A stretch of DNA of 64,000 bases, taken from positions 4,273-68,272 of the forward strand of contig PCBI01000003.1 of NCBI GenBank assembly GCA_002730875.1. Direction: 5' to 3'. Origin of the DNA: Spirochaetaceae bacterium (lineage in GTDB: Bacteria; Spirochaetota; Leptospiria; Leptospirales; Leptonemataceae). Shown in pieces: positions 15,093 to 24,744 of this stretch. The position numbers and the translations under genes were made by a program. The notes under the pieces were generated by a model, which saw only the letters and a program-made list of their open reading frames with translations, ran no database searches and was not told the DNA's origin. Position 1 is the first letter of the stretch. Every line of letters starts with the position of its first letter.

Positions 15093-18000
15093 ATGGACTA
15101 TGCGCTGCTTTCATGCAGCCTCCCGGTAATGCTCCCTTCCAATCTTGCCGGCTTCGAGTATGTGGAAACGGTCCATGAAAGCGGAGATTCTGTGACCTAC
15201 AGGGCCCTGCGGTCTTCCGAACCACGCAGAGTATTCGTCAAGACTGTGCAGGGCCGCCATGTGAGTTCCGAGTCCAGGGCCCGTCTCCGCAGGGAGTACA
15301 GGATCGCGGCGTCGTTGCCCCGGGACATTGCTCCCTATCTGGATCTACTGGAAACACCGGAAGGGCCGGCGGTGATCCTTGAGGACACTGGCGGCAAACC
15401 TTTGAATCAGTGGAAGCCGGAGTCCCTGGAAAGCTATCTGGAAGCCGCGCTGCGCATCGCCCTGGCTCTGGACACTGTGCACGATGCCGGCATAGTCCAC
15501 CGCGACATTAAACCGGCCAACCTTGTTCTGAACCCGGAGAACTTCCATCCGTATATCATAGATTATGGAATTGCCTCGGTAGTTCCATCCCGAAGCGAAT
15601 CCACCTTGCGGCTGGAGAAACTGGAAGGCACCCTGCTTTATATGGCGCCGGAACAGACCGGTCGCACCAATCGTCGTGTAGATCATAGAAGCGATCTATA
15701 TTCCCTGGGAGTCACGTTGTATGAATTGTTGGCCGGCCAGCCTCCCTACACATACGACGATCCGCTGCAACTAATCCATGCCCACCTGGCCAGCCAGCCG
15801 GCGGCCATAAAGCAGGATCGTCAGGGGAACTTTGTACCGGATACAATCAACGGCATTCTACAAAAGCTCATGCGAAGGGATCCGGACGAAAGATACCGTT
15901 CGGCTATGGGGCTGGCTCACGACTTGAAGCGCTGCCTGGAATCCCTGCGCAGCACCGGACAGGTTCAGTTCTTCGAGCCAGGAAAGAAAGACTTTCCCCG
16001 TGGACTGTCGCTGCCGCAGAAACTCTACGGAAGACAAAAAGACCTGCAAGAGATTCAAAGCATCCTGGACCAAAAGGAAAGGTCATCGCTGGTGCTGGTC
16101 ACCGGCCCTTCCGGGTCCGGCAAGTCTTCGCTGATTCGGGAACTGCGAAGGACGGTAGCCGAAAGAAACGGTTTCTTTTTACCTGGCAAGTTTGAGCCGG
16201 ACAAGAAAGACATTCCCTATCATGCCATCGCCCGCGGGCTTTCGCTCATCGCCGATAGTCTACTATCCATGCCGCCGGATAACCTTGCAAAATGGAAGGA
16301 AGGAATCCTGCAGAATTTGAAGGGGAACGGACAGGCCCTGGTTGATCTGGTGCCTGCTCTGGGAGCGCTACTCGGTCCGCAACCGGAACTCATGGATTTG
16401 CCGCCGGAAGAGCAGCGAGTTCGCTTCCGGCTCACCGTGCTTGGCTTCCTGGCCGCCTTTAAGGACGTCCCGCTGGTATTTGTACTGGATGACCTGCAAT
16501 GGGCCGATCTCTCCTCCCTGGACCTTATACAGGATTTACTCATCGAATCAGGGCCCAACGTTACAATCCTGGGGACCTACCGCGACAACGAAGTGAACGA
16601 ACTACACCCGCTTCGGCGTGCACTGGAAAGCTATCGCTCCAGCGCCATCAGTGTGAGTACGATCCAATTGCAGCCTCTGGGCCCCCGGGAATTGAGAATG
16701 CTTCTGATGGACACGTTTCTCATCGATCCCGATTCGGAAAGCGAAGCAGTGAACCAGCTGGCCGAAGCGCTGTATAGAAAAAGCGAGGGCAATCCGTTTA
16801 TCGCCAGACAGTATCTGGAGTCCTGCTATAGCCAGGGCTGGATCCACCAGAACCGAGCTACCGGCGAGTGGACTTTTGATCTGGCTCGGATTCGTACCGA
16901 TGGATTGAGTCCGTCTGCCGCCGAGCTTCTGGCGCGACGCATCGATGGTCTGGACGAGCTTAAGACGACTCTGGAAGCCGCAGCCTGTCTGGGCAGCCGC
17001 TTTGACCTGCGTTTGCTTTCCGGACTATTGGAGCAGGATGTTCTGTATACGCTTTCGCAGCTACAGCAATTGTCCGAACACGATCTAATTTTTCCTCTCG
17101 GCGAGCATTACAAATATGTGGGCGAGGAAAGCAGCGCCGAGGCCATTCAAAAGGTGGAATACGCCTTCTCCCATGATCGAATCCATGAGGCGGCGCTGAA
17201 CCAACTCAAGGCTTCCAGGGCCGAAGAATTGAATCTAAAGACCGCCCGGCTCATTCTTTCCGAGTCCAGCTTTGGCGAAATCGAAGAAAAAGTGGGAACG
17301 ATTGTCTCCTATTACAACCAGGGCCGAAACCTGGTAACCGATGACGAAGAAAAACTGCGCATTTCCAGGCTCAACCTGCAGGCCGGAATGCGAGAAAGGA
17401 AAGCCAGCGCCTACGATGAAGCGATAATACATTTTGGAATTGCCCTGGACACTCTGTATCAGAGGTCCGCGGGAGCGCCTCGGGATCTTCGCATTGAAAT
17501 CCTGCGAAACCTGGGCGAATGCGAATATCTGAACGGCAGAAAACTGGCGGCCCAGCAATACTTTGACAAAGTGCTTAAAGAATCGGGAAGTCTCCTGGAC
17601 CGACTCCGGGTATTCGAGTTCAAGATTGCCCTGCTTTCCAGCAATGGCCAGTACTCGGAAGCTGTTGGACTTGGACTGCAAGCCTTGAAACGGGCCGGCT
17701 ATTCTCTGTCCGGTAGATCAACCAGCATAAACAAGGTACTGCGCAACTCCCTGGACAATAAAGAGCGATTACTAAAACTTTACAAGAAACGGAGAGACCA
17801 GAAGCCTTCCGAAGAGGATCGCCTGCTGGCCCGGATATTTGCCCAGACCATAACCCCTGCATTTCTAACAAAGTCAGAGCGGCTCCCGTTTCTTGTGCAT
17901 TCGCTACTGGAAATGAGCGAAAAAAAGGGCCCGTTTCCGGAGACTTCGGTGGGTCTGGTGGTGCTGGGAGCCCTGGCTTGCGAACACCTCTCCGACTATC

Positions 18001-20525
18001 AGGAAGGTAGCCAGGCCGGCAAACTGGCGCAAGAACTGGTAGAGCGCTTCAATGCGCGGGATCTTCGCGGCCGAATCAACTACTACTACCTTTCCTCAAT
18101 CCATTGCTGGACCGAACCTCTGGCCGGTCGACTGCCCCTGTATCAGCGAGCCATGGATCAGTGCCTGGAGACCGGGGATCTACCTTTTGCCGGACTCTGT
18201 ATTTTTGAAATGCTCTCCCAGAAGTTGATCTACTGCAACGACTCGCTACCGGACCTCGAAAGCTTATTCCAGAGTTACCAGATCCCCATAGGTCGAATCG
18301 GTCAGGACTGGGCGCTGGAGATGTTCGGGATGCTTCGCCAATCGCTACACAATCTGCAGGGAGCCTCCCGACAAAAGACCAGCCTGAAAGGCGATTTCTT
18401 CGACGACACAGCTATGGAGAAACGATGGAAGAACGCGGAGGCGCACCGAAGCCTCTTTTATCTAAACCTCTACAAAAGCTTCCTGGCCGTTCTGTTCGGC
18501 AATCAGACCACGGTAAAAAACAGCAAATATAGGGGACCGCTGTCGCACTATGACAGCGTTTTTGCTCGTTATGTTGCAGCCATAGAGCAGATCGCAAATG
18601 CAAAAAGCGCCGATGCGCGCAAGGCATGGATGCAGCAGTGCGAAGAGACTCTGGAGGTTCTAAAAGGACTGGAGAAAAACTGTCCGGCAAACTTTGCTCC
18701 GCTAAAAACCCACCTGGAAGCAGAACTGCTCTGGAAGAAGAACGAACTGACCGCCGCCATGACAGCATTCGACCAGGCCTGCCGCAGTAGCGAAAGGTAC
18801 GGTCCCGCCATACTTTCCGGATTCATTCGACAACGCACCGCCGGCCTGTATCTGGCCATGGAAAAGCCGGTATTTGCCCGAATATATGCCGATCAGGCCA
18901 GATCAATTTACGAAACGCTTAAATCCCACGCCCAGATCGAACACACGGACCGACTGCTGGACGAAATCCGCCATCAGCATCTGGCGCTTTTTGAGCAGGA
19001 TTCGGAAAAGGCCTCAAAAGAGACGCGCCTACCCGCCGTCGCCGAACGGAACACGGCGCTGAATGAACCATCCGCCGGCCTGTCCGTGCAGGGCGGCGAA
19101 ACCCTTTCGGATTCCGGATCAGAATTGGACCTGGAATCTGTGATGCGAACCGCCGCCATAGTGTCTTCGGAAATTGAACTGGATCAGCTCCTGCGAAAGC
19201 TACTAAGGTCGCTTCTGGAAAGCGCGGGGGCACGAAAGATTGTACTTCTGGAAAAGGCCGGCGAAGGCTATTTGGTCCGCGCGATACAGAATGTAGAGCA
19301 GGAGCCGGAAATCAGTCCGCTACGATCTCCAGCCGAAGCCGATGTGCCTATATCGGTGATCAACTATACGGACCGAACACGAAAACCCGCTGTACTGGAC
19401 GATGCAAGCAACGACGGTTCCTTTACCCACGATCCATATATCCAGTCAGGGCAGATATCTTCCATACTTTGCATTCCTATCTTTCTGAAGGGCGAGATCT
19501 ATAGTCTTCTGTACCTGGAACATGCCACATCCAGGGGCGCTTTCTCGGCGCATCGGGTCCGTGTACTGAACCTGCTGGGAGCTCAGATTGCCACATCCCT
19601 GGAAAATGCGCGACTTTATGAAGACGTCAAGAATGCGCTACAGCAGGAGCAGGAAGCCAGGAAATCAGAAGCCAGCATCAATCGCGCCATTCGCCGTTTT
19701 GTACCCGATGAGTTCCTGCAAATCCTGGGAGTGGGCAGCTTCTCCGAGATCAAACTGGGCGAAAACATAGAAAAGGAAATGACCGTTCTTTTCTCCGACA
19801 TCCGGGGATTCACCAGCCTTTCCGAGTCCATGTCGCCGGAAGAAAACTTCAAGTTCATAAACAGTTATCTGTCCCGGGTTGGCCCGCTTGTGCGCGAAAG
19901 CGGCGGCTTTATCGATAAGTACATCGGCGATGCAGTCATGGCGCTGTTCGAAAAGCCTGACCAGGGAGTGCGGGCGGCCCGGGCCATGATGCTTCAACTG
20001 GATCGTTACAACCAGGATCGCAAACATAGCGGATACGATCCCATTCGGATAGGCATTGGTCTGCATACCGGAGTCCTACGGCTGGGAATCATCGGCGAGG
20101 AAGGCCGGATCGAAGGCACAGTAATCGGAGATACGGTGAACCTGGCCAGTCGACTGGAAAGCCTGAACACAACCTACGGAACATCGGTGATTGTAAGTCA
20201 GGCCACCCGGGATTTTCTGCAGGGGTCCACGCTTTTCCATTTTAGGGCTCTGGATCGCGTCCGGGTCAAGGGCAAGAATCGGGAGCTATGGATCCATGAA
20301 TTAATGCTAAATCCGCCTGCAGAATCCGTCCTTTCTGCCTATGATGCAGCCATTGATAGCTATCAGACCGCAGCTTTTGACCGCTCTCGAGAACTCTTTC
20401 TAAAACTAAAGGCGGAAAGGCCCGATGATCCAGTTATAGAATTCTATCTGGAAAGGCTGAATCGAATTCAAGCCCAGGGAGTTCCGGAGAACTGGGAAGG
20501 CATTGAAAACCTCAAAAAGAAATAA
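15093..20525 (+). CDS. giant Ser/Thr kinase - AAA ATPase - GAF - adenylate/guanylate cyclase
   Basis: 1810 aa. An N-terminal protein kinase (about residues 20-285) has Lys50, HRDIKPAN (137-144), a DYG in place of DFG (157-159) and APE (185-187). A predicted ATPase follows, with Walker A GPSGSGKSS (338-346) and Walker B FVLDDLQWAD (about 462-471), then a long helical TPR-like region (about 740-1330), a GAF domain (about 1348-1508) and a class III cyclase (about 1560-1745). The cyclase has both metal aspartates (FSDIRGF, GDAVMA), the Lys of DKYIGD and NLASRLES, so it should be active. Many Leptospira relatives end in a histidine kinase or phosphatase instead. There is no membrane segment, so it is probably cytosolic. 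The start is the first in-frame ATG; an ATG at 15129 is an alternative. Confidence 0.93.
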   Translation: MDYALLSCSLPVMLPSNLAGFEYVETVHESGDSVTYRALRSSEPRRVFVKTVQGRHVSSESRARLRREYRIAASLPRDIAPYLDLLETPEGPAVILEDTGGKPLNQWKPESLESYLEAALRIALALDTVHDAGIVHRDIKPANLVLNPENFHPYIIDYGIASVVPSRSESTLRLEKLEGTLLYMAPEQTGRTNRRVDHRSDLYSLGVTLYELLAGQPPYTYDDPLQLIHAHLASQPAAIKQDRQGNFVPDTINGILQKLMRRDPDERYRSAMGLAHDLKRCLESLRSTGQVQFFEPGKKDFPRGLSLPQKLYGRQKDLQEIQSILDQKERSSLVLVTGPSGSGKSSLIRELRRTVAERNGFFLPGKFEPDKKDIPYHAIARGLSLIADSLLSMPPDNLAKWKEGILQNLKGNGQALVDLVPALGALLGPQPELMDLPPEEQRVRFRLTVLGFLAAFKDVPLVFVLDDLQWADLSSLDLIQDLLIESGPNVTILGTYRDNEVNELHPLRRALESYRSSAISVSTIQLQPLGPRELRMLLMDTFLIDPDSESEAVNQLAEALYRKSEGNPFIARQYLESCYSQGWIHQNRATGEWTFDLARIRTDGLSPSAAELLARRIDGLDELKTTLEAAACLGSRFDLRLLSGLLEQDVLYTLSQLQQLSEHDLIFPLGEHYKYVGEESSAEAIQKVEYAFSHDRIHEAALNQLKASRAEELNLKTARLILSESSFGEIEEKVGTIVSYYNQGRNLVTDDEEKLRISRLNLQAGMRERKASAYDEAIIHFGIALDTLYQRSAGAPRDLRIEILRNLGECEYLNGRKLAAQQYFDKVLKESGSLLDRLRVFEFKIALLSSNGQYSEAVGLGLQALKRAGYSLSGRSTSINKVLRNSLDNKERLLKLYKKRRDQKPSEEDRLLARIFAQTITPAFLTKSERLPFLVHSLLEMSEKKGPFPETSVGLVVLGALACEHLSDYQEGSQAGKLAQELVERFNARDLRGRINYYYLSSIHCWTEPLAGRLPLYQRAMDQCLETGDLPFAGLCIFEMLSQKLIYCNDSLPDLESLFQSYQIPIGRIGQDWALEMFGMLRQSLHNLQGASRQKTSLKGDFFDDTAMEKRWKNAEAHRSLFYLNLYKSFLAVLFGNQTTVKNSKYRGPLSHYDSVFARYVAAIEQIANAKSADARKAWMQQCEETLEVLKGLEKNCPANFAPLKTHLEAELLWKKNELTAAMTAFDQACRSSERYGPAILSGFIRQRTAGLYLAMEKPVFARIYADQARSIYETLKSHAQIEHTDRLLDEIRHQHLALFEQDSEKASKETRLPAVAERNTALNEPSAGLSVQGGETLSDSGSELDLESVMRTAAIVSSEIELDQLLRKLLRSLLESAGARKIVLLEKAGEGYLVRAIQNVEQEPEISPLRSPAEADVPISVINYTDRTRKPAVLDDASNDGSFTHDPYIQSGQISSILCIPIFLKGEIYSLLYLEHATSRGAFSAHRVRVLNLLGAQIATSLENARLYEDVKNALQQEQEARKSEASINRAIRRFVPDEFLQILGVGSFSEIKLGENIEKEMTVLFSDIRGFTSLSESMSPEENFKFINSYLSRVGPLVRESGGFIDKYIGDAVMALFEKPDQGVRAARAMMLQLDRYNQDRKHSGYDPIRIGIGLHTGVLRLGIIGEEGRIEGTVIGDTVNLASRLESLNTTYGTSVIVSQATRDFLQGSTLFHFRALDRVRVKGKNRELWIHELMLNPPAESVLSAYDAAIDSYQTAAFDRSRELFLKLKAERPDDPVIEFYLERLNRIQAQGVPENWEGIENLKKK

Positions 20526-23019
20526 GCCGCAGCTGAGTATACTTGCTCCTCTGGAACTGCCTTCAGGGCAGCTTGCCTCGCTATACAAACGAATCAAGCG
20601 CCGCAAATCCAGATTATTGGTACTGGCCGCCCTGCCCGACCCGCAGAACCTTCCGCATTACTTGAGCGGTCTAAAAGAAAGAACGCAACAGAGTGGGGCT
20701 GCTCTCAGGATTCTATGGAATAAAGACATAGGGGCCTCCAGCGCCGGGCTGGTGAAAGCAATCCAGGAAAGCCCGGAATATGCTCAGGCCAAAGAAATCA
20801 TACTCATCGCTCCTGAATCCTGGCAGCGAACCGACATTCAATCGATTGTAGAAGGTCTGCGGATGGGAAGGCCGGAGGGGCCGGATTCCTTTAAACCTTC
20901 AAGATTCAGCATTAGACTTAAGCTTCTTTTGATTACGGGATCCATTGTTTCGCTGGCTCTGGCCGCAATGATTGGCATGGCCTCTTACCTGTTTAGAGTG
21001 CACAGCGAAACCTTGATACAGGGTTACAACCTGTCCCTGGCCCGCCTGGTCTCCGAATCTCTGGAAAAGGATATTCTGGACATTCAGTATAGAAGTCGCT
21101 CTCTCCTGGACCGCCTGAAATCGGAAAGCCCCACGCTGTCCCTTGAAGAGCCCTGGCCGAAACCGGAACCCACCGAGGAGTCTGCCGATACCGGAGAAGA
21201 GCAGGCCCAGAAGGACCGTTCCTCGACGCCGGCATCGAAAGAACCCGAAAAGCAGACATTGGAACCGAAACCCGCAACGGAGAAAGAGTCCGCAACGGAA
21301 GCGAAAGAACCAGAGTCTGTAGCCGACGCAGAGCAACAGAAGCCGGCAACTGACGCGAAGGAACAGAGGCCCGCACAGGATAAAGGCGAAAGCGAAACCG
21401 AATCTACGAAAGACCCTCGACCCGGACACGGAGGCTACGTATCCGCCCGACGTTTTTTCGAAGAGAACGATCGCTATCTGTATCTTTCCGTAGTGAAATA
21501 CAACCAGGATTCGATTAGCCTGACCGAGGAATTCTTCAACGGCCCCTTCCTGAAGGAGTATGAACTGGATGCGAAACGTTTTCGGGAATACCTGAAGCAA
21601 TGGCCCCCACAGGCTCTGCAGGAAGGCCCCCTGGAGTTTCGGCGATTCCAGATGGAGGATGTACCGCTTCTGGGACTTTCGTTTAGCGGCGACGATGGCC
21701 GAATCATACTCTATCTGGCGGCCGATGACTTTTTTCAATCCTTTCGAAAGGCCCGTCAGGCCGGACTGTTCGAAATACATCTGATCTCCGGGGACGGCAC
21801 CATTCTGATCAGTTCGGAAACCGAAGGCGTCACTCCGCTGGAGAAGCATACGATTATCGAAGAAATCCTGGAAAGCCCCGTGGACAATGGATCCAGGAAG
21901 TATGTAAACGGCGAAAAAGAGTATCTGGCATCCTTTCAGACACTGGAGCAGGGATTGACGGTATTATCCCATGCGGAGGCCGACAAAGTGTTCGAAGCGG
22001 TAGCCCGCATTGAGAGGCAGAATCTGTATTTGATGGGCGCTGTTCTGGCAGCCGCATTCTTGCTGGTATTTCTATTCGCCCGAACCCTGAGCGTTCCCAT
22101 CATTCGTCTGGTGCAGGCCACGGGAGCTGTGCGAAAAGGCGAATACGATGTAAAAATTCATCCCACAACCCGCGACGAAATCGGGCAGCTGACCTATTCC
22201 TTTCTACAGATGACCCGCGGACTTCAGGAAAGGGAACACATCAAGGAAGCCTTTGGAAAGTTTGTTAACCCCGGCATCGCCGAAAAGGCGCTTCGCGGCG
22301 AAATCAAACTGGGTGGCGAAAGACGCTGGGGTACCGTATTCTTTTCTGATTTGCGCGATTTCACGGAGCTATCCGAAAAGAATCAGCCCGAAGAAGTGGT
22401 AGATTTCCTGAACCGATACTTCACCGCCATGGTGGACTGTATTCAAGCCACCGGCGGGATGGTGGATAAATTCATCGGCGACGCCATTATGGCGCACTGG
22501 GGCACTCTCGTCCCTTCCGAAACGGATACCGCGGATGCGGTGCGCGCCGCTTTGATGATGCGAAAGTCATTGATTGAGCTCAATCAGGCCTTTGCCCGGG
22601 AAGGCGCCCCTCCTCTTCGCTCCGGATGCGGCATCAATACCGGGCCGGTCATTGCCGGGCAGATTGGCTCCGAAAAACGACTGGAGTACACGGTGATCGG
22701 GGACACTGTGAATCTGGCTTCCCGAATCGAGTATCTGAACAAGCTTTTTGGAACCGATATTCTGATTTCTTCCTACAGTATGGAGCGTATCCAGGGACAG
22801 TTTGAGGCGGTAGAGATGCCTCCCCTGCGGATTAAAGGTAAGAGGCAGCCCGAAGTGGTATACGCCATTCTGGGTTCCATGGACGATCCCGAAAGGCCCC
22901 GTTCCCTGGAAGAACTCCGAAACCTGGTGGGCATCGAATTTGACAAAACCAGGGCGGCCGAAGAACTAAAGCGATCCAGCGACCAGATGGTCTCCGGAGA
23001 GTCGAGAGAGAAAAAGTGA
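20503..23019 (+). CDS. membrane adenylate cyclase with HAMP domain
   Basis: 838 aa from a TTG preceded by GGGAAGG, overlapping the upstream gene by 23 bp. A cytosolic N-terminal domain of about 135 residues is followed by a membrane segment (about 140-165), a periplasmic sensor region with a Pro/Glu/Lys-rich insert (about 216-306), a second membrane segment (about 508-527), a HAMP linker and a class III cyclase (about 605-790). Catalytic features are complete: FFSDLRDF, DKFIGDAIMA, YTVIGDTVNLASR. The pairing of Lys with Thr at the purine-contact positions favours ATP as substrate. The overlap with the 1810-aa cyclase implies co-translation of two cyclases with different inputs. Confidence 0.92.
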   Translation: MKTSKRNKPQLSILAPLELPSGQLASLYKRIKRRKSRLLVLAALPDPQNLPHYLSGLKERTQQSGAALRILWNKDIGASSAGLVKAIQESPEYAQAKEIILIAPESWQRTDIQSIVEGLRMGRPEGPDSFKPSRFSIRLKLLLITGSIVSLALAAMIGMASYLFRVHSETLIQGYNLSLARLVSESLEKDILDIQYRSRSLLDRLKSESPTLSLEEPWPKPEPTEESADTGEEQAQKDRSSTPASKEPEKQTLEPKPATEKESATEAKEPESVADAEQQKPATDAKEQRPAQDKGESETESTKDPRPGHGGYVSARRFFEENDRYLYLSVVKYNQDSISLTEEFFNGPFLKEYELDAKRFREYLKQWPPQALQEGPLEFRRFQMEDVPLLGLSFSGDDGRIILYLAADDFFQSFRKARQAGLFEIHLISGDGTILISSETEGVTPLEKHTIIEEILESPVDNGSRKYVNGEKEYLASFQTLEQGLTVLSHAEADKVFEAVARIERQNLYLMGAVLAAAFLLVFLFARTLSVPIIRLVQATGAVRKGEYDVKIHPTTRDEIGQLTYSFLQMTRGLQEREHIKEAFGKFVNPGIAEKALRGEIKLGGERRWGTVFFSDLRDFTELSEKNQPEEVVDFLNRYFTAMVDCIQATGGMVDKFIGDAIMAHWGTLVPSETDTADAVRAALMMRKSLIELNQAFAREGAPPLRSGCGINTGPVIAGQIGSEKRLEYTVIGDTVNLASRIEYLNKLFGTDILISSYSMERIQGQFEAVEMPPLRIKGKRQPEVVYAILGSMDDPERPRSLEELRNLVGIEFDKTRAAEELKRSSDQMVSGESREKK

Positions 23020-24560
23020 AAGGACTACGACCCGGCGAATGGCTCATTGTAGTTTTGCTGCTTCTGTCTATTCTGCTTTTCTCCGCTGCCTTTGTTTTCG
23101 AGCAGAATCGCAGCAGCGGTCAGGGCTCCGGCGATGTCATCGGCGAGCTGAACTTCCGCTATCGCATCGCCGAGCGAAAATTTGCAGACTCGGTACTCTG
23201 GGATCGCATTAACCCGGGGGATGAGCTACACAACCAGGATTGGATTCGCACAGACTCTTACTCGGAGGCGGTCCTGGAACTGGAAGACGGCTCTACTGTG
23301 GAAATGGCGCCGGAAACCATGCTTGTTTTGATCGTGGATGAAGGCAGGCGCGAAATCCGACTGGAAAAAGGTTCGCTGGAACTGAACCTCAAACAGGGTT
23401 TCGATCTTATCTCCGAAGATCGGCGCATTGTAGGATTGCGGGGAGAATCCCGAATCTCGAAGAATGCCGATTCCCTTGAGATAGAGCAGAAACAACCAGG
23501 AGCCACATTCAACGGACAGGCTCTTCCTGTCTGGAGCAAGCTGAGCGACGGCCAGGTGGTAGCAAAGCAGAGCGAGCTGGTGCCTCTTGCGCCGGTGGAC
23601 AACCGCACGGTAATGAAAACGGCGAAAATCCAGGTAAAATTTCGCTGGTCCGGTTCCTGCCCCTGTAGTCTGCATTTGATCTCGCCAGATTCAGGCGAAG
23701 GAGCCAGGGTAATAAAAGATCTGGGCAATGAATATGAACTCAGTCTGGGACCGGGCATCTATAGCTGGTATGTACAAAACGAAAACGGCGCTTCGCCCCG
23801 GAGAAGCTTCCGACTGCTAGAAGAAAAGCCTATTCAAGCCCTACAGCCCGTTAACGGGGCCCAGTTCACCCTGGCCGGGCAGTCCGGTCTGGTACAGTTT
23901 GGCTGGGACGCTCCCGGCTTCAGTAAAGACTTCCTCCTGCAAGTATCAAAAAATCCGGATATGAGCGCAGTTATTCATTCCCGAAGCACGCAGAAGAAGA
24001 CCGCCGTTTTATCGCTGAGCAAAGGTACCTACTACTGGCGGATTACATCCCTGGCAGGCATTCCCGACGAAACGGATAGTTCCGCCGCATTATCCAGCGA
24101 CGTCTTATCGTTCGAAGTTAAGCCTCGGGAAGAAGGCGATAAGGAACTGGCAGTAAAGCTAGAGATAGAGAGAAACGCTGATAAACCTGAACAAACGAAA
24201 GTTAAGGAAACTGCACAGCCCACATACCGTCGAGCGCCGCGACAATGGAACACTTTTCCGGTGTTCCCCGCGCCCAATGCTTCCGTTGATATGAGCGCCC
24301 GCGACTCCCTCCCCTTTCGATGGACGCCGGTGACTGGCGCGGAGAAATATTTGTTTCGTTTATACAGAGATGACTCAATTCTAATTGAAAGATTTGTCCA
24401 GACTCCATATCTTAACTTTACGGAGTTAACACTGCTGGATACAGCCTGGTTCAAATGGTCGGTGGAGCCTATCTTTGGAGATGCCCGGTCTGGAACCGGT
24501 TTTGAGCATCGCTTTCAGGTCACGCTGAGCGAACAGCTGGAAAAGCCGGAACTGGAATAG
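23016..24560 (+). CDS. FecR-domain membrane-anchored protein
   Basis: 514 aa; GTG start overlaps the preceding stop (GTGA). One N-terminal membrane segment (WLIVVLLLLSILLFSAAFVF) anchors a periplasmic protein. The following part fits a FecR domain: SEAVLELEDGSTVEMAPET with the beta-rich run LEKGSLELNLKQGF. Two or three fibronectin-like beta segments come after, each with a conserved Trp (FRWSGSCPC, FGWDAPG, FRWTPV). FecR domains in spirochetes are usually not tied to iron sensing; they occur in envelope proteins next to cyclases. The role here is unknown, but translation is coupled to the cyclases. Confidence 0.75.
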   Translation: MKGLRPGEWLIVVLLLLSILLFSAAFVFEQNRSSGQGSGDVIGELNFRYRIAERKFADSVLWDRINPGDELHNQDWIRTDSYSEAVLELEDGSTVEMAPETMLVLIVDEGRREIRLEKGSLELNLKQGFDLISEDRRIVGLRGESRISKNADSLEIEQKQPGATFNGQALPVWSKLSDGQVVAKQSELVPLAPVDNRTVMKTAKIQVKFRWSGSCPCSLHLISPDSGEGARVIKDLGNEYELSLGPGIYSWYVQNENGASPRRSFRLLEEKPIQALQPVNGAQFTLAGQSGLVQFGWDAPGFSKDFLLQVSKNPDMSAVIHSRSTQKKTAVLSLSKGTYYWRITSLAGIPDETDSSAALSSDVLSFEVKPREEGDKELAVKLEIERNADKPEQTKVKETAQPTYRRAPRQWNTFPVFPAPNASVDMSARDSLPFRWTPVTGAEKYLFRLYRDDSILIERFVQTPYLNFTELTLLDTAWFKWSVEPIFGDARSGTGFEHRFQVTLSEQLEKPELE

Positions 24561-24639
24561 TCATTTCGAAAGCTAACGTCACAGCGTAAGCAACCTTGCA
24601 ATACGCGGAAAAATAGAGCCGGTTGCCTGACAACAGAAG

Positions 24640-24697
24640 CCGGACATGAAACCAGGGTTTGCCCGGTTTCATCCGGGGCCTTGCCGGTTACCGGCAA
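24640..24697. repeat. two adjacent inverted repeats between the FecR-domain gene and the next gene
   Basis: The first pairs CCGGACATGAAACC (24640-24653) with GGTTTCATCCGG (24665-24676), with one bulged base and an 11-nt loop. The second is the perfect palindrome TTGCCGGT-T-ACCGGCAA (24681-24697). No T-run follows on the plus strand, so this is not a standard terminator. It may stabilise mRNA ends or attenuate transcription into the next gene. Confidence 0.6.
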
Positions 24698-24744
24698 AAG
24701 TGGAGCGCTACAGTGCCGCCGGGTTCAAGCAGTGCAATGGACGG

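Noticed and set aside
20899-21849. 316-aa minus-strand frame inside the membrane cyclase gene
   Set aside because: It is antisense to the Pro/Glu-rich insert and reads as Phe/Arg/Leu-rich sequence, with no ribosome binding site; a typical shadow of a biased region.
24640-24697. Rho-independent terminator after the FecR-domain gene
   Set aside because: Strong stems but no following T-run on the plus strand.
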